64,000 nt of DNA from Lumbricus terrestris (lineage: Eukaryota > Annelida > Clitellata > Crassiclitellata > Lumbricidae): contig OX457053.1 of assembly GCA_949752735.1 (NCBI GenBank), forward strand, positions 26,061,797 to 26,125,796, read 5' to 3'. This document shows positions 41,531-53,682 of the stretch, piece after piece (within the stretch, counting starts at the first letter, position 1; each line of letters starts with the position of its first letter). The position numbers and the translations under genes are program-made. The notes below the pieces were generated by a model. It saw nothing but the letters and a program-made list of their open reading frames with translations, was not told the origin of the DNA and did no database searches.

Positions 41531-42632
41531 TTGCAATGCGCATTGCATTGACTCATTTGCAGATGTTTAAATGACTCATTTGACCGTAATTAATAACACG
41601 TTGATCGTCTTCGGAGTATTAAACCGCGATATTTAAACGAACGAAGGCAAACAAGATAACTGATAACGTCGTTGAATTGTATCCGAATAAACACTCGAAA
41701 AGATCAACCTTTGATCCACTGATTAAAAGCATTTCTACATTTAATGTATTCATGCTATTTCATTGATAACTGCCACTGTCGCGGAAAGATAAACATCTAT
41801 CTAAAGCTATCCGGGGGGAAATTAATTAATCTACCCTCGGATGGAATATGCCGGTTAGAGAGTATCCAGGGAGCCCAGCGCAAAATTATTGAAAAATGGG
41901 TGTAATCGATGAATTTATGCTGTAATCCAATTTTAAGTGACTCTAATTGCTTTAATTATTCTAAGCAATGTTCAGAGCAAGCCAACACAATATTGATTAT
42001 AGTGACGCTAAATGTTTTTAAATGGTCTAGGCCTAAGTGGTCAAGTGTTAAAAAAAACAAAGCAAACAAAGTAGCTAGGAACAAACTTACCCATTAGTGG
42101 CAATGATCAGAACAAAGCAAATGGAAGTTATTATAATTTACAAAAATGAACACACCAGGAAGTGGATTTTTTTACTTCTCTTCATCTGGGGGATACGATT
42201 ATTAGGGGATAGTCTATTTCGTGACACCGGCCACATTCGCCTCCGCGTCTCTTGACCGCATGAAGATTGGTGGAAAAGATAAGCATGAAGTATTTGATCA
42301 TCAAGGGACATGGGCGCCTGTAGGTAATTTTGCAGGGTTCGAACACAATGGCCACGATTACATTTGCAGCACGAGCTGGAGGATTGCAAAGCAGGAAATT
42401 AAGAATTTTTCATGGTGGTCTTAACTTCTCTTAAGACGTAAATTTCTCAGTTCCACTTTTTCTATCAATGACATCATTAGTGCTTTAGTGGGTAGAAATA
42501 TGTTAAAATCAAAAAGTGGCAATTAAATAGATAGATTTCAATTTTTCATTGGGGGGGGGGCAAGTTCCTCCTTGTGCGGGCGCCCATGTCAAGGGACTCT
42601 TTCCGTCGGCTGAGCTAAAGCGTTCTAAGATC
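41531..42632. other. No recognisable gene
   Basis: AT-rich, with a G-run at about 42550. No supported feature. Confidence 0.5.
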
Positions 42633-42640
42633 GTCTTATT

Positions 42641-42970
42641 CAAGGGCGGATACGGAAATTTTTAAATTTTCGCTCTTGTGCAGGGACAAATTTTCGTCTT
42701 GCTCATCGAAAAAACTGATGACCCTTTTCTAGTCATTTGTCTCCAATTTCCATGAAAAAGATACCATTTTAGCCGCCAGAAAAGGTGATGACCATTTTTT
42801 AGTCGTACGGACCCCGTGGTTTGCGGACTTCATGGGTGTTGATAGGACTTACGGAATTACTAATGGGGGGGGGGGGGCACGTCAACTTTCCGAGCCAGAA
42901 TAGCTGGTCGAAAATAAAGAAATTTCTAAACGGGGGCCATGGCCGGATTGGCCCCATGGATCCGCCCCTG
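42641..42970. mobile_element. hAT-type MITE, CAAGGGCGGAT ends
   Basis: The ends CAAGGGCGGATACGG and GGATCCGCCCCTG are flanked by a perfect 8-bp duplication GTCTTATT (42633-42640 and 42971-42978). The interior has two copies of the 'gatgacc..ttttagtc' cassette. 330 bp, no transposase. Confidence 0.9.
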
Positions 42971-42978
42971 GTCTTATT

Positions 42979-43833
42979 ATTGTTAATAATATTATTACTA
43001 GAACTAAAACGACAAAGACTGTCACAGAACTTTATGCAAGCACAGCAGGGCTCTTTCCAAGAAATTTTTAACTGCACAGCCCCTTCTTTCCCTTCCAATC
43101 CTCCGTGGAAATTACTCAGAAGCAATGACCTTTTATATTTACTTTTAACTGTACAGGAGTGCTTCTGCAACTCCACAACTCCTTTTAGTATACTGCACAT
43201 TTTATGTTGGACTACACGCTGAAAAGCCACAAATTGCACAGATGCGGTAAATTAATACTGGAATCAAATTCAATAATTTTAACTTCGGCTTGCAGTAATT
43301 CTTTTATATGGCTGGAGAAGGTAGGCCTACGAAGTTGAACCAAAACCGTGTACATTTAAAAAAACAATCTCGAAACGTTTTGATCGAATGTTTAGCCGCT
43401 TCAGTGTCGCATATCTATCTTTGTCTGTATATTGCACGTATTGTATTGCATTGAAAGATTTATAGAGCGCCCAGCGCTGCAGAGCATAACCGGATGAAAA
43501 GAAACGGTCTGGTAACACGTTCGCAATACAACGGTATATAAAATGGGCTCAGCTTAAAGCTGTCAATCACAGTGGCATCATACATTTTGCTGCTGTTTAC
43601 TTAGCTGCCTAGTCATGCATGGGTTCCGCAGTCGTCCGTGGAATCCGGCAGCCATTGAAATCGTTGTCACTGTATAGTACACGTGTGCGTCGAGTTGCTG
43701 TAGGAACCGTTACCATGACGGCCAGCACCTGTCTAGAAATCGATGTTGTTAATTGTGGTTACGGAGGCTGGCCGCGTTGCCATGGCGATGGTCATTGTCG
43801 CCGTGCAGTCGATATATTATACAGGAATGGTAA
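42979..43833. other. No recognisable gene
   Basis: Contains a short SINE/LINE-like tail at 43438-43495. The 133- and 146-codon frames at 42800-43240 overlap the MITE and are not supported. Confidence 0.45.
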
Positions 43834-43835
43834 TA

Positions 43836-45042
43836 CACCGTGATTCAAAAAACTAAGCCAAACTATTTTTCATATATTTCCAATGCCTGATCACATATCA
43901 CGCTAAAATTTTCCAAATATTTAGAGAATTGGACCAAGAATATAATTCCAAAATTTCATGAGATAAAGTTGAACGGATAAAAAGATATGAATCTTGCAAC
44001 TTCATATACCGAAATTTCAGTTTACAAGCACTTTTCTGTCAGATTCAATTAAAAGTAAGCTAAACTGTTTTTCTTATATCTCTAATGCCTGATAATTAAT
44101 CATACTAGCATTTTCCAGATATCTAGAGAATTGAATCAAGAATAGAATTCCAAAATATCATGTCATAAATTGAACGGATTGAAAGATATGAATATTTCAA
44201 CTTCATCTCCCGAAATTTAAGTTTTCAGCAAGTCTGTTATGGTGTTCTTTGCGGTTTCGACGCTTGATAGTTCCCAATTGTGGTCTTCAGTGATCCTGGA
44301 GTAAAAATTAATGGAGCATATTATCGTGACGTTCTGCTGTCACAACATCCTCTATCTATAATCAGAAATCTAGCCCCAGAAGGCTGCTTTGTTTTTCAAC
44401 AGGATAGTGCCCCAGCCCACAGAGCCAAGGAAATCATCGAAATGATGACAAGAGAGACGTCAGACTTCATTTCTCCCACATCATGGCCTCCGAACAGCCA
44501 AGATTTGAATCCTGTCGACTATAAAGTGTGGAACGTGATGCAAGACCAAGTCTACCAGACAACAATCCTTGATATAAACGATCTGAAGCAATGCTTGTTG
44601 GAAGTGTGGGATGGCCTGGACCAGAGGATAATGCATGCTGTTGCCTAATGGCGCCAGCGCCTCCAGGCTTGCATGCAAGCAGGAGGAGGACATTTTGAGC
44701 ATGTTATTTAATTAAAATTTAATCAAACCATAATGTTGAAATCATATTGTTAGTTCAATTCTCTACATATCTGGAAAATTTTAGAATGATTAATCATCAG
44801 GCATTAGAGATATAAGAAAACATTTGATTGAATATGACAGAAAATTGCTTGTAAGCTGAAATTTCGGAATATGAAGTTGCAATATTCATATCTTTTTATC
44901 CGTTCAACATTATCTCATGAAATTTTGGAATTATATTCTTGGTCCAATTCTCTAAATATTTGGATATTTTTAGCGTGATATGTGATCAGGCATTGGAGAT
45001 ATATGAAAAACAGTTTGGCTTAGTTTTTTTTGAATCACGGTG
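43836..45042 (+). mobile_element. maT-like (DD37D) mariner element, decayed
   Basis: The ends are CACCGTGATTCAAAAAACTA and its inverse TTTTTTGAATCACGGTG, flanked by TA (43834-43835 and 45043-45044). Each arm is about 330-390 bp and made of two diverged tandem copies of a unit of about 195 bp (left 43836-44030 and 44050-44235; the right arm mirrors this with a worn inner copy). The middle 44236-44711 holds a truncated transposase. Confidence 0.88.
44236..44711 (+). pseudogene. DD37D mariner transposase, C-terminal part
   Basis: From 44280 the frame encodes FSDPGVKINGAYYRD, FQQDSAPAHRA and WPPNSQDLNPVDYKVW. Thirty-seven residues separate the second and third catalytic Asp, as in maT-type elements (34 in classical mariner). 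In the usual sequence 'PNSPD', P is replaced by Q here. The frame is stopped at 44646-44648 by TAA where a Gln codon is expected, then runs on in frame through GGGHFEHVI to a second stop at 44709-44711. The DNA-binding half and first catalytic Asp are gone, with a frameshift near 44270. Inactive. Confidence 0.88.
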
Positions 45043-45044
45043 TA

Positions 45045-45579
45045 GTATATGACCTTGGATGTTTAGTCCGCCCTTGCGTCAGGGTCACGAGGCTGGGCCG
45101 GATGAACTGGTCTACAATAATTAATTACTGGCCCCGTTCACGTCTGGTGGTCTTCTGTAGGATCTTGCTGGGAAGCCGTTATCTACATGTGTAGAAGAAA
45201 ATAATAATATAAAGAACCCAGAGCTGTAAACTGAAAATAGTCCCACCCCCTCAAAAACCCAGACTCAAATCCATCAATTCATTTATTACTACTCTATTCC
45301 AACCAATCCTTTATTTCAACTCTAATCCATCAAATCCTTTATTCCTTCGAGACAGATACCGAGACAGTGGTGAACAGGACAAAAGATCTAGGCCCAAGAC
45401 AGTTCAACTGTTCAAGACAGGTCAATACAGAGGCTCTCGGTAGTTGTCACGAAGTTTTAGGTTTCGCATAGGGCCTACAAGCTTACTCAAGTGTTGATCA
45501 CGTTGTTACTTGTTACCACACGGCTCTGAGAAGGCCAGATGACACAACGGAGTCCAAGTATTCGTCCACATTGCATTTG
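45045..45579. other. No recognisable gene
   Basis: No supported feature. Confidence 0.5.
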
Positions 45580-45587
45580 CTTGCAAG

Positions 45588-45982
45588 CAGGGATGCCACT
45601 CTGAATTTCTAAAAAGGTCAAATCCGGCCGAAAAAGGCTATAGAAAAAAGCTATATTGAGGATTTTTCTGAGAAAATGCGTGGATTTTTTGCTACTTGAA
45701 ATTTCTGACGAACTTTATTTTCAATCTTTAAGTCAAAATGTTTCCTTTTTTGTTCAAAATGTCTGATTTTTTAGTCCTTCGCCAAAAATTTAAAATCTAG
45801 AGATTTTTTCTCGTCTTTCATGTATTTTTTCGTATATTCTTACCTAAAAATGTTTTTTACCTCAAAAATGTCTAAAAAAAACTGCGTGAGAAAAAAGTTA
45901 GATCCGGGCAAAAAAAATAGAAACCGAGACTAAACCCAGAAAACCTATATCTAGGTTGAAAAAGGTATGAGTGTCATCCCTG
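45588..45982. mobile_element. hAT-type MITE, CAGGGATGCCACTC ends
   Basis: The ends CAGGGATGCCACTCT and GAGTGTCATCCCTG are flanked by octamers CTTGCAAG (45580-45587) and CTTGAAAG (45983-45990), 7 of 8 alike. The interior is T/A-rich with 'gtctgattttttagtccttc' similar to the cassette of other MITEs. 395 bp. Confidence 0.8.
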
Positions 45983-45990
45983 CTTGAAAG

Positions 45991-46430
45991 ACGTCATTCT
46001 GGCAATCAAGTCTGTGACGTTGAGACTTGTGACAACGAGGAGAGCAAGAAACTACGTGTTTGAAGTGGGCATACTCAAGAGACGCCATGCAGATACCTGT
46101 CATCAGAAACGGATGCAAATAATTATATTTGACAAGATAAATAGTTTTTCAGTTATTAGAAAGGATGTTGTTGAATGAAAATCGAGAGCTTAAAGCGACA
46201 CCTTGCGAATACGATTGAATCTTTTAATTAAAACATCAGTTTCCTTGGGCGCTGGGATTTGAGCTTCTCATCGTGTAGCTCAGCGGTTCCCAACCCGTGG
46301 GAGCCACTGATGTAGCTGGACACAATCATCAATGCTCCTTATGGAGACACTCAAACAAACGGATGGACGAACGGGTAAATGGACAGAACGATATACAGAT
46401 CGAAGTAAAGAAGCCTTGCATAATTATGGC
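45991..46430. other. No recognisable gene
   Basis: A 64-codon frame at 45984-46178 starts at the MITE border; no domain seen. Confidence 0.45.
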
Positions 46431-46432
46431 TC

Positions 46433-46745
46433 AGTGGCGTAGACAAGGGGAGTTTCGGGGGCTAAACACCCCCCCATTAACCTAAGAACATGGGCGGAGT
46501 TTGGTTTCCGTTCTTGAAGGTTATTTGTCCCCTTCCTAAAAAAACTGATGACTTTTTTGTCATCCGGCCGAAATCTTCACAAAATGTCGCCAAATAATCA
46601 ATTCCATTTTTTTTTAATTTTCCATTTCGGGGGGTGTTTTCATGGTTTTATTTCATGGTTTTTTACATCATGTGCTCGTAAATGCATTATTTTTTTACAT
46701 GTTCCATTTCGGGGATATTCAAACACCCAAAACACCCCTCTCCCA
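46433..46745. mobile_element. Chimeric or nested hAT-type MITE remains
   Basis: Begins CAGTGGCGTAGACAAGGGG like the 14885 family. At about 46490 it switches to 'catgggcggagtttggtttc', the end of the 15579 type. It then contains 'aaaaaactgatgacttttttgtcatccggcc' cassette sequence and ends in 'caaaacacccctc'. No matching flank duplication was found, so the copy is rearranged. Confidence 0.6.
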
Positions 46746-47225
46746 GCTTACGGCATTGGGACACGCAGCACTACGCAAGCTAAGAAGTTTTGGATGCGCT
46801 TCACTTGTTGAGTTCAAGGCTTGAGATGCCCAGAAAAGTCGATTCAGGGCTTTTTAACGTGCAGTTCTACACAAAAATGTGCAGTTGTAAATGGATTTGT
46901 GCAGTTGTAGAAGCCCTTCTGTGCTGTTGAAACTAGTGAAAAAGGTATTATTGTCCTCCAATTGAAAGTAATTTGCCATGGAGGATGGGAAGAGAAAGAA
47001 GATCGAGGTTGTGCAGTTCAAAATATTTCTTTAAAACAGCCCGGTTTCAAGTAATTTTGACTTTAAAAAGATTAACATACAATTCGGGATAAAAACGGTC
47101 TTCTAATACTTCTATGTAGGAACTGAATTGAACAACATCACTATTATAGGCCTATAAGCATAAATAAATGTTTAGGCAAACTCAATATCGAATTGTTCAT
47201 TGTGGTCAATCAAATTAAACTAAGA
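46746..47225. other. No recognisable gene
   Basis: 'gtgcagttgta' occurs three times at about 46860-46910 (again near 49025). No coding support. Confidence 0.5.
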
Positions 47226-47227
47226 TT

Positions 47228-47530
47228 TGTGTGAAGCTGCCAAATGGTTAAACTATAAGGGACCTTATAAGAGCAAAGCCGTACGGCGTACACGGATCAT
47301 TATTTAATCTGGAAGTCCCTAGAGAAACTCGGCCCCACCCAGAAACTCGGCCCCACCCAGAAACTCGGCCCCACCCAGAAACTCGGCCCCACCAAGAAAC
47401 TCGGCAATACCCAGAAACCTGTGTGATGCTGCCAAATGGTTAAAATATAAGGGGCCTAAGAGCAACGCTGTACACGGATCATTATTTAATCTAGACGTCC
47501 CTGGAGAAACCTGGACACCCGTCCGACCCC
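47228..47530. repeat. Tandem duplication with 18-bp minisatellite between
   Basis: Two copies of 'gctgccaaatggttaaa...ggatcattatttaatct' (47237-47330 and 47426-47515) flank five units of about CAGAAACTCGGCCCCACC at 47325-47415. Confidence 0.85.
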
Positions 47531-47674
47531 CCCCCCCCCCAAGCAGGGGACTAAATTAAACACTGCACAAGGACAGATGGAGTGCATGCGTAATGCATAA
47601 GTCAACGTGACTTTTTTCGACCGTCACACCACTGTCAACACATGCACCTACCATGCATTCAATAACCTTATTTG

Positions 47675-47886
47675 TTTGTATGTGCACTTGTTATAGCGCC
47701 CCTTCAAGCTCTCGCTACTCAGAGGCGCTCCCGAATGCAGAGCGGACACTGCATCGGAGTTTCACGCGAAGCGCTGAGCAATTGTGAGTGAAGGACTTGC
47801 CCAAGATCCTTACGCAGCGAGGTGGGTTCGAACCTCGAACCTTCCGGTTTCAAGGCATCGACGCCACCACTGCACCACCGCACCCC
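47675..47886 (-). mobile_element. tRNA-derived SINE, family A
   Basis: Full-length minus-strand copy: head 'ggggtgcggtggtgcagtgg', B box GGTTCGAACCC, body 'gatcttgggcaagtccttca', tail 'cgctataacaagtgcacata' plus (CAAA)n. Confidence 0.88.
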
Positions 47887-47889
47887 ACA

Positions 47890-48645
47890 TTATTGTTCTC
47901 ATGTAGGCTATTCGTTTTGCTGCGGCCTGATTCCATAGAGATTTCCATTATCATAAATACAGCTTCATGTAGATTCATTGAACTTAAGAGTTCGATTAAT
48001 GATTAAAGATTTTCTTTGGTGTTATATGAAAAGTACACACTTAAGGTTTTCGTGTGAAAGTTTGTGTTGTCCTTCACTGAATAAAAACCACACCTATGTT
48101 ATCATGGCTAAGATAAGCTGCCTATGGTATTAACGCGAAAATGGTTATAGGCAACTGCAGCCTTGGTAAGCGTACAGAACACTCCTATAAACATAAACGC
48201 TACATTACCCTTGGACTGCAGCGTCTAAGACTCATGTTATAGACGGCAGATGTGTTGCTAGCTTTATCCGCTCTATGGCTTTTTCGTGTTAGTTCTGGAC
48301 ATTTTCATTTAGACTGTGCATTGAAAAGAAGAGGAAAGATCTACGCTATAATGTGTCAGCGGATCGCTCCACGTTAGGTTTTTATTAAAGACAGTTTGGG
48401 TTACGAGACCGGACATGCATAAAACCGGACATCTATAAATACACATGTAGGCTAATCTACAACGAATTGACGTTTGTGATTCGTGATGGTTTATTTATTT
48501 TTTAGTTAGAAGCAACGCAATCTGAACAAACGTCGCTATGGTGTACTGCAGCCTCTCATAGAAGCTGTGACGTCAGTTGCGGCATAGGCTCACTGAGTCA
48601 CTCAGAAGGTCAAAGGTTAGCTGCAGTCATCTTTAGACTAGTCGT
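47890..48645. other. No recognisable gene
   Basis: No supported feature. Confidence 0.5.
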
Positions 48646-48653
48646 ATTTAGGC

Positions 48654-48794
48654 CAGTGGCGGCGCCAGGATTTCAGTTTCGGGGGCTAAAGGGAGTAAAT
48701 CGTCCAAATTTTTTATTTTTACATGGGGAAAAAATGGATGGCCTTTTTTAGGGGGGGGCTTAGCACCCCTAGCCTTCCCATAGCGCCGCCACTG
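48654..48794. mobile_element. hAT-type MITE, CAGTGGCGGCGCC ends
   Basis: 141 bp with ends CAGTGGCGGCGCCAGG and GGCGCCGCCACTG-like. The flanking octamers ATTTAGGC and ATCTAGGC match at 7 of 8 positions. Same family as 55497-55867. Confidence 0.85.
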
Positions 48795-49069
48795 ATCTAG
48801 GCCTGCTTCTTTCTTGGGTGGGCCGGTGGTGGGCCAGGGCTAGTGCATTGTAGAGGCGAAAAGTTTAAATTTACCGGGTAGCGCCGGATACCCCAGAGGG
48901 TTGAGGGCGGATCGGTGTTGGATGAAGTGGGATGAGTTGAGGTGGGCAGGGGCGATGTGGAGACGGTGTGGGCGAGATGGGAGCGTTGAGGCGATGTGTG
49001 TGGGTGCGGGGCAGGGTTTTTTAACGTGCAGTTGTACACAAAATATGCAGTTCTAAATGGAGATGGTGT

Positions 49070-49275
49070 CTCGTGAAAAACACCGAGGGGAAGGCAACGG
49101 GAGACCACCCCTCTATGAATCCCGAGTATATGTCAAATGAAGCTTCTACAGAAACGACGAGGATTGGATACCAAAAACTAAAAGAGAAAGCCCAGCGAAG
49201 GGAGGAGTGGCGACATTGGACAGCCGAACCTGCCTATTGGCAGAGAACCAGAAGAAGAAGAAGAAATGGACTTGT
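49070..49275 (+). mobile_element. LINE 3'-end fragment with (GAA)n tail
   Basis: Encodes YQKLKEKAQRREEWRHW...PAYWQRT on the plus strand and runs into AGAAGAAGAAGAAG, matching the pieces at 7800-8047 and 15748-15985. The left part 'aggcaacgggagaccacc' also resembles 8750-8765 in the SINE family B copy. Confidence 0.6.
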
Positions 49276-49344
49276 CAGGGTTTATGACCAAACCATTTAA
49301 ACAGAACCAGGCATTAATAGGTGAAAGGCAACATTCAAGTTTAA

Positions 49345-50676
49345 CCCTTATAGGGTATCAATTTTTTTTCACAGTTTTTGGTAACCGGGGGGTAAAAAAA
49401 ATACCCCCAATTTATTTTCGTCAAATCTATGGAAATGTTTAATTTATCTGATAGACAAGGACAATAGAACACATTATTGAATGTAATGAGCAAGAAATCT
49501 TGAATTAAAATGATGACTCGTTCCAATATGACTGTCTAAAGCGAAAGTAGTAATAAGTTGTGAGTCAATGCTACCATGCTACCAGTTTCAGATACTGATC
49601 ACTAAAGACAAATGCTGTTTCGTAGGGTTGATTGAAATAACTAACTGCAAGCAATAACAAGCGGCTGCAATAGTCAGTAACTATGACGTTTACAAATTTT
49701 CACTTGAAAAAACTGACAACATAGAAACATTCAGTGACAAGTAGGCCCACACCCATATTAGTCTTACCACAGTTTCAGTGGGCAATGGGCATGCATCTTA
49801 TGCATTCGTATGATATACAGTAGTGGCCATATTATTATGGACAAGGCTAAGAAAACGGTTTTTGGTACATATATACATACATACATACATGCATACATAC
49901 ATACATACACACACACAAACATACACACATACATACACACATACATACAAGCATACATGCATGCATAGTTACATGCATAAACACATCTATATATACTTAT
50001 ACATACATATATGCATACACAGTTTTACACACATATACATACATACATGTACACATACATACACACATGCATACACTTACACATGCATGCATACATACAT
50101 ATATACAATACATACATACATACATACATACATGCATACATACATACATACATGTACACACATACTCATACTTGCATACATACACGTATGTATGTATGTA
50201 TGTATGTATGTATGTATGTATGTATGTATGTATGTATGTATGTATGTATGTATGTATGTATGTATGTATGTATGTATGTATGTATGTATGTATGTATGTA
50301 TGTATGTATGTGTGTATGTATGTATGTATGTATGTATGTCTGTATGTACATGTATGTGTGTATGTATGTGTATATGTATGCATGTATACATGTATGTATG
50401 TATATATATGTATAGAGTGTATGTATATATGTATGTATAAGTATATATGCAACTTCCATTATGACATACGCGTTGAACGCTACTGCATCAACCAAGAAAT
50501 AGTAGTCTGCCGCTAGGTGGCAGCGCAATGTGGCACAACTGAAAACGACATTGTGAAGAGAAAACATGTCTAGGAAAAGTCACAAAAGCAAAAGTCTGTT
50601 TTGCTTTATTCAAAAGAAGCGTACGGAAAAAAGTAGACTGGGGGTTATTTTTTGCCCCCCGGTTACCCTATAAGGG
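49345..50676. mobile_element. piggyBac-like non-autonomous element
   Basis: Flanked by TTAA on both sides (49341-49344 and 50677-50680). The ends are CCCTTATAGGGTA and its inverse TACCCTATAAGGG, with a subterminal 'ggtaaccggggggtaaaa' block repeated inverted at the right; the left copy has about 30 extra bases. TTAA duplication with CCC..GGG ends is the piggyBac pattern. There is no transposase. A 'cagtagtggccatattatta' sequence at about 49819 looks like a Tc1-type end, and the middle is a long microsatellite. Confidence 0.8.
49867..50445. repeat. (TACA)n followed by (TATG)n, inverted halves
   Basis: ACATAC units dominate 49867-50185, and TATG units run from 50187 to about 50440, including an almost unbroken stretch 50187-50337. 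The two halves are complementary, so a very large hairpin is possible. Open frames of up to 205 codons are repeat artefacts. Confidence 0.92.
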
Positions 50677-50680
50677 TTAA

Positions 50681-51160
50681 GTTTACCAGACTGATCAGTG
50701 TGCCACAGAGCAATGCATGTCATGTATGTAGCTAAGTAGTGATTATCGTCCGCATCTTCTGTATTTGGATTATGGACTCAAACTGATTAGCAATGGGAAC
50801 GATCGGGAAGTTAAGACTAGATAATCAAGGGCAAAGAGTAGATCTCACAGTAGATGGCACCCCGGCGGTGAAAACAACAATTGGATGAATGGCAAAGGAA
50901 CGAAAGGCTTACTGGTAACGAGTCAGTAAATAACAGAATATTTAGATGAACAAACTAGTGATCAAAAGAATGAATGAATGACGAATTAATTAATTAATGT
51001 GTGAACGAACGTATGAACGGTTCAATGAATGAACAAATCAATTCGAACGAACGAACGATTGAACTATTCGAACCAATGTATAAATGAACGAATGAATTTT
51101 CGAATGCGGAAGATGTTTCGAAAGAAGGAATTTAGGAATGCGAAACGCTTAATTACTTAG
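50681..51160. other. No gene; loose (GAAC)n/(GAAT)n
   Basis: About 50970-51100 has degenerate 'gaacgaacga / gaatgaatga' repeats. Nothing else supported. Confidence 0.5.
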
Positions 51161-51214
51161 CAATGTTAAAGGCATTTGAGCATAAACCCTCCAGAGGTTT
51201 TAGAACCTTCTACT

Positions 51215-51830
51215 CCTACTCCACTCTTCCTCCACCCTCTCCATGCTTCATTCTTCTCTTCCATCTCTTTTCCAGCTCATACCACTCTTTCAATTCCTAC
51301 ACCTACATCCCTTCACCCCTCTCTTCCTCATTTCTTCCTTCTCCTCTTCTCCCCTTCCTCCTCTCTTCCAGGTCTTACCACTCTCTCAATTCCTACTCCT
51401 ACTTCCCTATTCCACTAATAGATTTTCGTCCTTGTTTTCCCATCGTCGTAGTCGCTATGCCGTTCTTCCTGGCGCCATGGTCTCGCCCTCACTTTCCTCT
51501 TCCTTCTTGTTCTCCGCATTCCTCCTCATGTCGTCTCAAGTTAATTAGCCTTTCCCTGCAGCGTCCTAAAGCTCTCTCCTTGCGCGTTTCTTTCTCCCCC
51601 TGCAAGTCCTATTCCTCCGCTGACCCTCTCCCATTCCTGCATGCCATGTCACTTTATTCCCTCTTCCATTCCTGCTCTCTCCTATTTCTCCTCCTGCCCT
51701 CGTGTTCTTCCTCCTCCCCTCTCCCGTTCGCTCTCTGTTCTCTCTCTCCCCTGTTCTCTTCTTCTCTGCTCTCTTCTCCTTCCTACTCTTTGTCTTCCCC
51801 CCCCCCCACCCCCGCCTCTCTTCTATCTCT
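51215..51830. repeat. CT-rich low-complexity tract
   Basis: TCTTCCTCC-type pyrimidine-rich DNA, with duplicated 'ctctttcaattcctactcctac'-like segments. The 239-codon frame lacks any domain and is Ser/Leu/Pro-rich, so it is not called as a gene. Confidence 0.6.
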
Positions 51831-51959
51831 TCTCCAAGTTTGGATTGCTTATGGGCACCACATGTTCGGCGCGACTGAATGATATATATGAAAGCTGATT
51901 GGCTCTAACTTTAGTCCTTTTGGCCCGCCACAGCAACAGCAACAGCAACAGCAGCAACT

Positions 51960-52195
51960 GTGGCAGTGGTAGAACTCTGACGGGGCGCACTGCGATGGAA
52001 CGCTGGAGCATTCACCTCCTTCCCTCTTCCCCCGTTCCAGCCAGCGGACAGCGAGGCAGGAAACCCATCACAATCCGCCTGGTCTGTTGGTAGCAGGAAC
52101 GCGTCGAAGGATCGAGGAACTCCAGGAAACGGTTCCATCTTCAAGGGAAACGAAGTTTTCCAACTCTACCGGGCTTACAGTTGAACGACCTTTTG
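51960..52195 (+). other. Possible 5'UTR exon of the LIM gene
   Basis: Less AT-rich, non-repetitive DNA ending in a strong splice donor TTTTG|GTAAGTACG (GT at 52196-52197). The next candidate acceptor, 'cacattgtag' before 55061, lies just ahead of the LIM coding exon, so an untranslated first exon here is plausible. It is an inference from the donor and position only. Confidence 0.3.
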
Positions 52196-52440
52196 GTAAG
52201 TACGTACCATATTCATCGTGTTGTGGATTTTTTTGTTTCCTTGGGTTTTTTTCAAACTTACAGACAATCCATCAGGATTTAAAACATTTCTGAAGAAACT
52301 TTAATATTTTTATCTGAAACGGAGGATACGTTTCGTAACGTTGATACTACAACAACCTATATATGCTCCCTTCAGGCCACACTGCTACTATACTATTACT
52401 ACTATGCTACTACTAATATCAATACCACTACTACTATTAT

Positions 52441-52473
52441 ATACTATTACTACTACTACTACTACTACTGTTG

Positions 52474-52560
<87 letters not shown>

Positions 52561-52568
52561 TACTACTA
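52441..52568. repeat. (CTA)n microsatellite
   Basis: Uninterrupted CTA/ACT run of about 90 bp, with imperfect edges from 52375. Confidence 0.93.
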
Positions 52569-53047
52569 CCGATGTTGCTTCTACTACTATTGCTACAAAT
52601 AGCAAGTACTTTTGCTGTTACTATTGGTCTGCTCTTTCTATTACAAGTTTTATTGTAGGAATTAATTTTATTAATTCGGCCTTGTTGTTGATAGTTCAGG
52701 TACTCGTTAGGTAATAGCTACGTCAAATCGTGTCTGCAAATGTATATTGTATAATGCTCACTGTTCTCCGGTGCCAGAATCTTTCTGTTAAGAAGATTTG
52801 TGTTCTGCCAATTGTGCAATTAACGAATGTTCAAAGTCATCAGAACAGGTTGTCTGTCAGTTATTTTAAAAACCGATGCAATCGAATCCAGGAGAAATTC
52901 ACCTGCAGCACATCATACAGGATCAGGTTCAGACGCTAACAAAACCAACGGATTCCAATGGATGATAAAAAATTATGTGGCCAAACATTATGATGCAAGA
53001 AACGTATTGCTTTACATGCACGCACATATACACAACAGATGTATATC

Positions 53048-53200
53048 TGTGTATGTGTGTGTGTGTGTGTTCGTGTGTGTGTGAATGTGTGCGTGCGTGT
53101 ACGTGTGTATGTGTGTATGTATGTACGTGTGTGTATGTGTGTATGTGTGTGTGTACGTGTGCATTTGCGTGCGTGTGTGTGCGTGTGCGTGCCTGTGCTT
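53048..53200. repeat. (GT)n-rich microsatellite
   Basis: GTGTGT with GTATGT, GTACGT and GCGTGC variants. Confidence 0.9.
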
Positions 53201-53624
53201 GTAATAGATATGTGTATTTACATACATACATCTGGAATCATTACAGTTCTGGCATATTCCAACCATCCGCATGGCATTCATTTTAGACCTGCAGCAGACC
53301 ATGTGCAATTGTGCACACTCTAAAGCAAGTCATCTATGCCTATAGCAGTAGAAATTATGCGGCTATAAGAGCACTGGCAAACGTAGACTCTCTTTTCGAA
53401 TCACATTCAGTGTGACTTACCGTCAGACAACCAATTCCCAATATGCCTATAATTGTGAATATATAAAGAAAGAAGTAACCTTTGGGCATATATAGGCCAC
53501 AGTACCATGCTTCATTAATTAGACATGTGGCTGAACTTATGTGTATAATCTGTATCTCGATTTTTTTACAGTGATGTTTAGAACATCATATGGATGTATG
53601 TAAGGTGCTGACTCCATTCATAAT

Positions 53625-53631
<7 letters not shown>

Positions 53632-53681
<50 letters not shown>

Positions 53682-53682
53682 G
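53632..53682. repeat. (AGC)n trinucleotide repeat
   Basis: About 16 uninterrupted AGC/CAG units. The minus-strand frame reads poly-Ala but has no gene context. Confidence 0.93.

Noticed and set aside
51163..51882. 239-codon plus-strand frame
   Set aside because: CT-rich low-complexity translation (Ser/Leu/Pro) open in three frames; no domain.
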